DNA of 8,925 nt, taken from positions 1-8,925 of the forward strand of contig JALSQM010000104.1 of assembly GCA_026985385.1 (NCBI GenBank), given 5' to 3'. The DNA comes from Acidilobaceae archaeon. Lineage in GTDB: Archaea; Thermoproteota; Thermoprotei_A; Sulfolobales; Acidilobaceae. Positions 4,912 to 8,925 of the stretch are shown here, in pieces. The translations under genes and the position numbers were made by a program. How positions within the stretch are numbered: the first letter of the stretch is position 1; every line of letters starts with the position of its first letter. The notes beneath the pieces were generated by a model. It had not been told where the DNA came from and did no database searches. It saw nothing but the letters and a program-made list of their open reading frames with translations.

Positions 4912-6845
4912 GCTCCCCCCTCTCCTAGGGGCGCCTGGGTCTCTATGAGCGAGCGGAGCGTGGGTAGTAGGGTCTCCAGCTCCGATGGGGAGCCTACCAG
5001 CTCGTCGAAGTGGAGCCTCATGAGGTCCCGGAGCCTCCTCCTGATGTACCTCCTGTCGAGGAGTATGTAGACGGCCCGGTCCCCCGGATCCCTCCTAGCC
5101 CTGCCGAGGGCCTGCCTGACCTTGATTGAGGCGCTCACCTCGTATACGTAGTACCTCGCCCTCCTCCCTCCAAGCCTCTTGGACAGCTCGGCCATGTGCC
5201 TCCTGGTGTAGGCGTCGGGCTGGGGGTAGGGGACCCCCACCACTATGACTGTGTGTAGCAGGTTCCTGCCCTCGTAGTCCTTGAACTCCACCCCCTCCAC
5301 CAGCTTGCCCCCGGCCACGGCGTTGACTAGTATGTTGGGATCCTCCATGACAGCCCTCCTAGCCTCCTCCAGCCCAGTCCTCCTGCCCTCGACCACCATG
5401 TTAACGTCGACGGGTATCCTCTCCACTACAGCCTCCATCACGTCGTAGCTAGGGTAGACGGCCAGCTTAGCCCCCGGCAGCCCCCTAGCGGCTACGGTGA
5501 CGTACTCGGCTATTCTCGAGTACATCCTGCTACTCCTCTCGGTGTACCTCGTGGTGACGTCTGTAGCCACGACCGTCAGGGCTGCCCGCCCCCGCGTTAG
5601 GGGGCCGTACTGCAGCTCTACGTCTATGAACCTCCTCTCCCTCGAGACGCCTAGAAGCTCCTCTACGAAGCCGCCCGGGGGTATGGTGCCGCTCATTAGG
5701 ACAGCCGCCTTCGCCCTCTCGAGGGGCTCCCTCGCCACTATCGAGGGGTCCATGGGGAGGGCCTTGAAGTACAGCCTGTCATCCTCTCTCTCGGCGAAGA
5801 CGAAGGCCCACTCCTCCCTTGCTAGGAGCATCCAGGAGGCCACCCTGTAGAGGGGGCTCTTAACTGAGACGGCGCTACCCCCGTGGAGGAGCGCCTCAGC
5901 CATCTTCCTCTCCCTGATGCCCTCGGCTAGATCCGAGAGCGTGTCTGCCTCGGCGAGCGCGGCTGCTAGGGCCTCCTTGTCGACCTCCACGGGCTCCCTC
6001 CCAACCCTCACAGCCTTCAGGGCACTTGAGAGGGAGTCAAGCACCTCCAGGGCGGCGGTGGCCTGGGGCTCGTAGGCCCTCACCTCAGCCTTAGCCGCCT
6101 CGACGTCCTCGAGGGTGATCCTCTGCTCCAGCATCGTGTGGGCGTTCATGAGGCTGTGGGCCTCATCCACTACTAGGACGAAGTCGCTGTAATCGAAGGG
6201 GTCCAGGATCGACTCGAATATGTCCCTCCTAAAGACGTAGGGGTACGTCACGACGACGAAGACGCTGTCTTCGACTAGGGAGCGCAGGGCGAAGAAGGGG
6301 CACACGCCGAGGTGCTTCGCTAGATCCGAGGCTATCCTCGTGGCGTGCATGGAGTAGTGGCCGCTGACATAGCTCCAGACCTCCTCGGCCCCGACGCTCC
6401 TGAGGTTGGAGTAGAAGGGGCAGGCCCCCCGCAGCCTCGCCAGCCTACAGTTCTCCCAGAACTCCTCGCCACTCAGCCCCTCGCCCTCCCCCGGCCTCAG
6501 GAGCGGGCAGCTCCTCCTAGCGCTGTAGAGGAAGGTGAAGCGGGCGCCTAGAGCCTTCAGCTCCCTTATCACGGGGTCTATCTCATTCACAGTCCTAACG
6601 GCCCAGAGGACCCTCTCAGCCCCGCCCAGAAGGAGCCCGTACGCCACGGCCACCGTCTTACCGAAGCCCGTCGGGGCATTGACTACCAGGAGGCCCCCCT
6701 CCCTAACGGTTCGGGCGACCTCCTCAGCCAGCTCCCTCTGCCCCCTCCTGAAGGACTCGTAGGGCCACCTCAGCTCCCCAGCAGACTCCAAGGCCCACAC
6801 CGCCTCCGCATCACACCCCGCTCCCCGGAGGCCCCCCGGGGGCAC
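4908..6845 (-). CDS. xpd: XPD/Rad3-family Fe-S DNA helicase (SF2, 5'-to-3' type)
   Basis: This is an ATP-dependent DNA helicase of the XPD/Rad3/DinG group, acting in DNA repair in archaea. Residue numbers use GTG 6845. The motifs run in order: an aromatic/Gln motif (WPYESFRRGQ, 27-36), Walker A (APTGFGKT, 57-64), four Fe-S cysteines (C113, C133, C142, C182; the last two in CPFY and CPFF), the DEAH box (227-230), MSGTIPP (384-390), GGKLVEGVEF (512-521), VVGVPYPQPD (535-544) and motif VI QALGRARR (578-585). An Arch-like helical insert occupies roughly 240-345. At 645 residues it is somewhat longer than the Sulfolobus protein. The GTG at 6845 lies 1 nt past the MNT stop but has no good ribosome site. 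TTG 6791 has GGTG 6 nt upstream and would remove 18 Pro/Gly-rich residues, so it may be the true start (627 residues). It is the last gene of a HEPN-MNT-XPD string. Confidence 0.95.
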   Translation of the reverse strand: MPPGGLRGAGCDAEAVWALESAGELRWPYESFRRGQRELAEEVARTVREGGLLVVNAPTGFGKTVAVAYGLLLGGAERVLWAVRTVNEIDPVIRELKALGARFTFLYSARRSCPLLRPGEGEGLSGEEFWENCRLARLRGACPFYSNLRSVGAEEVWSYVSGHYSMHATRIASDLAKHLGVCPFFALRSLVEDSVFVVVTYPYVFRRDIFESILDPFDYSDFVLVVDEAHSLMNAHTMLEQRITLEDVEAAKAEVRAYEPQATAALEVLDSLSSALKAVRVGREPVEVDKEALAAALAEADTLSDLAEGIRERKMAEALLHGGSAVSVKSPLYRVASWMLLAREEWAFVFAEREDDRLYFKALPMDPSIVAREPLERAKAAVLMSGTIPPGGFVEELLGVSRERRFIDVELQYGPLTRGRAALTVVATDVTTRYTERSSRMYSRIAEYVTVAARGLPGAKLAVYPSYDVMEAVVERIPVDVNMVVEGRRTGLEEARRAVMEDPNILVNAVAGGKLVEGVEFKDYEGRNLLHTVIVVGVPYPQPDAYTRRHMAELSKRLGGRRARYYVYEVSASIKVRQALGRARRDPGDRAVYILLDRRYIRRRLRDLMRLHFDELVGSPSELETLLPTLRSLIETQAPLGEGGA

Positions 6846-6846
6846 T

Positions 6847-7185
6847 CTAGGGGTCGAGGGCCTCTAGGGGGACGCGCACCCAGTATTTCGAGGCGTCCCT
6901 CAGCACCGCTGAGGCGTCAGCCCTCTCCCTCAGCTCCCCGGGCGTTAGTGGGATCGCCTCGACCCAGGGCTTAACGCCTTCCTCCCACTCTATCCTGTAG
7001 ATGGCATCGAGTCTCTCGAGGAATGTGAGGCCCTCGAAGTCGGGGCTAACTATTACGAGGTCGACGTCGCTCTCCCCGATCCAGTCCCCCCGGGCATAGC
7101 TGCCGAAGAGGTACGCCTCAACGACCCTATAGCCCCTCGACTTCAGGGCCCTCAGCAGCCTCTCAACAGCCCTCCTAGCCTCCAT
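6847..7185 (-). CDS. MNT-domain nucleotidyltransferase (antitoxin-like partner of HEPN)
   Basis: This 112-residue minimal nucleotidyltransferase has the pol-beta fold signature GSYARG (28-33), then SDVDL (39-43) with the two metal carboxylates D40 and D42, and a likely third acidic residue, E76, in VEAIPLTP. All three carboxylates are present, so it may be active. In characterised HEPN-MNT pairs the MNT protein neutralises the HEPN RNase, in some cases by adding AMP to it; whether that holds here is inference. The start at ATG 7185 overlaps the HEPN gene end by 11 nt; GTG 7191 is a two-codon-longer option with GGAG upstream. The frame is open to 7239, but that extension lies inside the HEPN coding region. 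The XPD gene begins 1 nt after its stop if GTG 6845 is used, so translation is probably coupled. The length is typical. Confidence 0.87.
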   Translation of the reverse strand: MEARRAVERLLRALKSRGYRVVEAYLFGSYARGDWIGESDVDLVIVSPDFEGLTFLERLDAIYRIEWEEGVKPWVEAIPLTPGELRERADASAVLRDASKYWVRVPLEALDP

Positions 7186-7597
7186 CGGCACCCTGCTCCA
7201 GGAGCACCCTCCTAGCCTCCTCGAGGACCCGCCTCGCAATCCCCACTGCCCTCCGGGCCTCGACCTCGTCTACAGCCTCCGATGGGAGCCCCCCCGCTGC
7301 ATCCGGGTACCTCGTGACGGTATAATACTTGTTGAGGACGGCAATAGCCTCCTCGAGGTCCCCCGGCAGCCTGAAGCCGGCCTCCCTAAGGGGCCTGTAT
7401 AGCTCTGAGATGACGTGGAGCCTTGGAGGCTCCCTCCTCAAGACGGTGAAGTAGAGGCTCTTGAGGGCCTTCTCCACGGCCTGGTGAGCGTAGAATGCGG
7501 CCCTAAACCAGCGGCGCCTAGCCAAGGCATCCTCGGCGTCAGCCATATCCTCCTCGGCGGCCCGAAGCCATAGGAGGGCCTCCCTCCGGATAGCCAC
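7175..7597 (-). CDS. HEPN-domain protein (toxin-like partner of MNT)
   Basis: This 140-residue all-helical protein is of the COG2250-type HEPN family. Recognisable segments are WLRAAEEDMADAEDAL (10-25), AAFYAHQAVEKALKSLYF (33-50), HVISELYRPL (61-70) and the conserved YYTVTRYPDAAGGLPSEAV (91-109). Many HEPN proteins are RNases using R-X4-6-H. Here R32-X5-H38 and R54/R55 with H61 fit that spacing but are not in the usual position near the end of a late helix, so RNase activity is uncertain; some of this subfamily only bind nucleotides. The start is GTG 7597, with GGGTGG at 7604-7609, 6 nt upstream. The MNT gene overlaps its end, the classic two-gene order. A TATA-like element at 7631-7636 lies 34-39 nt upstream. 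The pair could be a defence or stress module or a mobile toxin-antitoxin cassette. Confidence 0.87.
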   Translation of the reverse strand: MAIRREALLWLRAAEEDMADAEDALARRRWFRAAFYAHQAVEKALKSLYFTVLRREPPRLHVISELYRPLREAGFRLPGDLEEAIAVLNKYYTVTRYPDAAGGLPSEAVDEVEARRAVGIARRVLEEARRVLLEQGADGG

Positions 7598-7630
7598 GAG
7601 GGGCCACCCAGTAGCCGCAGGGCCCCCCCG

Positions 7631-7636
7631 ATATTA
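7631..7636. promoter_or_regulatory. TATA-like element, possibly shared by the guide RNA (+) and the HEPN operon (-)
   Basis: ATATTA (TAATAT on the minus strand) is the only A/T-rich hexamer in the 174-nt gap. Adding about 26 nt on the plus strand predicts a start near 7660, exactly where the closing stem of the candidate C/D box RNA begins (7661). Adding 26 nt on the minus strand predicts a start near 7607, 10 nt before the HEPN GTG and within its ribosome site. No clear BRE was seen to set direction. Confidence 0.45.
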
Positions 7637-7660
7637 GGGGCTCGCCGCCCCACGCCCTGG

Positions 7661-7736
7661 CTGGGCCGTGATGAGCACCTACGACCACCGAGGCTCTCCA
7701 GAGCCTGTGAGGGTGTGGCGGCTGCCTGAGCCCCAG
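7661..7736 (+). ncRNA. Candidate C/D box guide sRNA (2'-O-methylation guide)
   Basis: All elements of an archaeal C/D box sRNA occur in order in this intergenic stretch. C box GTGATGA (7668-7674) matches RUGAUGA perfectly. A 13-nt guide (7675-7687) precedes a D'-like CCGA (7688-7691, one mismatch to CUGA). A spacer with hairpin GGCTC-TCCA-GAGCC (7692-7705) follows, then a C'-like GTGAGGG (7707-7713, two mismatches), a 12-nt guide (7714-7725) and a perfect D box CTGA (7726-7729). The ends close as a stem: CTGGGC (7661-7666) with GCCCCAG (7730-7736), one C bulged. Such RNAs bind L7Ae, Nop5 and fibrillarin and direct ribose methylation at the target nucleotide paired five positions before the D or D' box. 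The TATA-like element at 7631-7636 predicts the 5' end near 7660. The weak points are the degenerate D'/C' boxes and a D'-C' spacing that is long for archaea unless the hairpin brings them together. Confidence 0.6.
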
Positions 7737-7771
7737 GTCTATACGGGCAGGCGGGCTACGGGGAGGGCCTC

Positions 7772-8683
7772 TTAGTCCCCCGGGTTAGGCTGTCTAGCGG
7801 GCACCGCCCTCCAGGGCCTCGCTGGGGGCCTGGGCATGGTGTGCGGGGGCTTGAAGGGGGGTAGGGGGTGTCTGGGTGAGAGTAGTATTCTCCTAATCAC
7901 GCCTGGCTCCCTCCTATTGGCTAGCGCTAGCACGCCCGTTATCGAGGCTACTCCGAGTAGCACGTAGGGGGGACCCCCGTTCTCGCCCGTCAGCTCTACT
8001 AGGGGCCACTCGCTGAGGCTCCACACTATGCCGGGATCCGGCTGCTCGTCGAGTACAACTACGACGCCTACGGTGCCTTTATCCGAGGAGGGCTCCGGGT
8101 ATATGAGGGGGGCTACTAGGGTGCCCTTCCTCTTCGAGTCCAGGAGTAGCCTGGTGACCCTCTGCCAGCTCAACCCAAGCTTGGCCGCCAGCTCCCTCGT
8201 TGTCGTGAAGGATTCGGAGGCCTCCATCGCGAATAGCGTCTCCTCCCAGCGGGGCTTGTAGTGCCTCGGGCGCGCCTCCACCACCGTGCCCGTGGGTGGG
8301 CAGTACACCCTCTTTATCGTCAGGGGCCCTATGGCGTTGAGGCCTAGGAGGTCTAGGATGGAGGAGTGGGCCCTAGCCTCTTGGGCCTCCACGTAGAGTA
8401 TGGCCACCTTATGCATCGAGCCCAGATCCAGGGCATCAGCAAACCCCGCGCCAGCACCACCCCTACTGGGGCCCTCGACGAGAACTACCCTATAGCCGAA
8501 CGCCTCTACGTTAGCCACGAACCTGATCCGTATGCCCTGCTCGCTCGTGTAGCCGCGGAGTAGCTTGTAGTAGGTGGGCCTCGAGACCCCCAGGAGCTCC
8601 GGCAGCCTCGATATGTTGAAGCCCAGCTGCCAGGCCTCGCAGAGGGCTCTCCTGAAAACGGTTAGGGGCACCGCGGCCTCCAC
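7772..8683 (-). CDS. Putative DNA-binding protein with two helix-turn-helix segments
   Basis: The protein is 303 residues from GTG 8683. An N-terminal helix-turn-helix lies near residues 21-42 (ISRLPELLGVSRPTYYKLL segment). A mixed alpha/beta middle region (about 50-140) includes VVLVEG and KVAILYVEAQ strands. A second, winged-type helix-turn-helix lies near 158-190 (TTTRELAAKLGLSWQRVTRLLLDS, then a TLVAPL strand). A beta strand pair, two hydrophobic stretches (near 205-213 and 238-255) and a Pro/Arg-rich tail follow. The layout suggests a transcription regulator, perhaps with a sensing middle domain; I do not recognise the family or ligand. Three starts compete. TTG 8740 would overlap the upstream gene by 56 nt. 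GTG 8683 begins 1 nt after that gene's stop. GTG 8671 has GGAGG 5 nt upstream. I chose 8683 from the spacing; 8671 is equally possible. The stop TAA is 7772-7774. Confidence 0.75.
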   Translation of the reverse strand: MEAAVPLTVFRRALCEAWQLGFNISRLPELLGVSRPTYYKLLRGYTSEQGIRIRFVANVEAFGYRVVLVEGPSRGGAGAGFADALDLGSMHKVAILYVEAQEARAHSSILDLLGLNAIGPLTIKRVYCPPTGTVVEARPRHYKPRWEETLFAMEASESFTTTRELAAKLGLSWQRVTRLLLDSKRKGTLVAPLIYPEPSSDKGTVGVVVVLDEQPDPGIVWSLSEWPLVELTGENGGPPYVLLGVASITGVLALANRREPGVIRRILLSPRHPLPPFKPPHTMPRPPARPWRAVPARQPNPGD

Positions 8684-8684
8684 C

Positions 8685-8925
8685 CTACGCCACCCCCGCC
8701 ACCTCCTCGACCCCCTCCAAGCCGCCTCTGGCTGCGTCAACGCTCACCGTGCCGATGGGCCTCCACCTCCTGGCGAGCACGCCGCCCTCCCTGACCGCGA
8801 GCCCCGCTAGGATCGGCAGTGAGAAGCGCCCCCTGAGCAGGGGCTCCCAGCCCTCCCTAGCAGCGACGAGGAGGGGGATCCCGCCGGCCGGCGGCCTCGG
8901 GGGCACGGATACGAAGCTCCACCCT
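8685..8925 (-). CDS. C-terminal 79 residues of an unrecognised protein, runs off the right edge
   Basis: This frame is open from the right edge to a TAG at 8685-8687. Codon choice (AGG for Arg, G/C third positions, G-rich first positions) resembles the neighbouring real genes. The next gene starts 1 nt after its stop, as expected for an operon. The visible part has a PPRPPAGG turn, a strand-helix-like stretch (IPLLVAAREGWEPLL), a hydrophobic strand (LPILAGLAV) and a late RPIGTVSVD strand before a Glu/Val-rich end. No motif is diagnostic. The true start lies outside the window; a GTG at 8906 could also begin a 73-residue protein, but the open frame above it argues against that. The family is unknown. 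Confidence 0.55.
   Translation of the reverse strand, partial: GWSFVSVPPRPPAGGIPLLVAAREGWEPLLRGRFSLPILAGLAVREGGVLARRWRPIGTVSVDAARGGLEGVEEVAGVA

Noticed and set aside
6345..6762. Plus-strand open frames over the xpd Fe-S region (6345-6551 and 6535-6762)
   Set aside because: Both are antisense to conserved helicase motifs and show low-complexity Pro/Ala/Ser composition without start signals.
7668..7775. 35-codon plus-strand ORF starting GTG-ATG in the gap after the HEPN gene
   Set aside because: The GTGATGA at its start is better explained as the C box of the guide RNA. The peptide has no recognisable domain, no good ribosome site, and runs into the end of the convergent regulator gene.
8684..8740. 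TTG 8740 as the start of the helix-turn-helix protein
   Set aside because: It adds 19 Arg/Trp-rich residues that overlap the upstream coding frame by 56 nt. GTG 8683 or 8671 fits operon spacing and ribosome sites better.

Overview
The window looks like a GC-rich (about 60-65% in most genes) hyperthermophilic archaeon, most likely a crenarchaeon (Thermoproteota). The reasons are an archaeal-type asparagine synthetase, an XPD-type Fe-S helicase, class III (prepilin-type) signal peptides, many N-glycosylation sequons in a secreted protein, heavy AGG/ATA/CTA codon use, frequent GTG and TTG starts with GGTG-type Shine-Dalgarno sites, a HEPN/MNT pair, and a candidate C/D box guide sRNA. I cannot name the genus from the sequence alone.

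Layout, left to right. At 1-1405 two minus-strand genes form a tight operon: an archaeal asparagine synthetase A (AspRS/AsnRS-derived) and, 13 nt downstream, the N-terminal part of what looks like an FMN-dependent barrel oxidoreductase that leaves the window. At 1531-3774 there is a minus-strand surface-structure pair: a 150-residue type IV pilin-like protein and a 588-residue membrane-anchored adhesin-like protein (DUF2341 plus a LamG-like region), whose C-terminal 40% is strikingly AT-rich. Divergent from it, 3876-4481 (+) encodes a small metallophosphoesterase. Next, 4528-4911 (+) encodes an unrecognised 127-residue acidic protein. It converges on an XPD/Rad3-family helicase gene (4908-6845, -), and the two stop codons share one CTAG. 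The helicase is the last gene of a minus-strand string HEPN - MNT nucleotidyltransferase - XPD with essentially no spacing.

The 174-nt gap at 7598-7771 is not empty. It holds a candidate C/D box guide RNA on the plus strand (about 7661-7736), with perfect C and D boxes, a closing stem, and a TATA-like element at the right distance upstream. Its D guide can pair with the universally conserved 530-loop segment of archaeal 16S rRNA. To its right, 7772-8683 (-) encodes a probable DNA-binding protein with two helix-turn-helix segments. It follows by 1 nt the C-terminal end of an unrecognised gene that enters from the right edge.

Functionally the window is a mosaic: nitrogen assimilation, cell-surface adhesion, DNA repair coupled to a toxin-antitoxin-like pair, RNA modification and transcription control. 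No stretch longer than 300 bases lacks a gene. No tRNA, rRNA, CRISPR array or transposase was seen.
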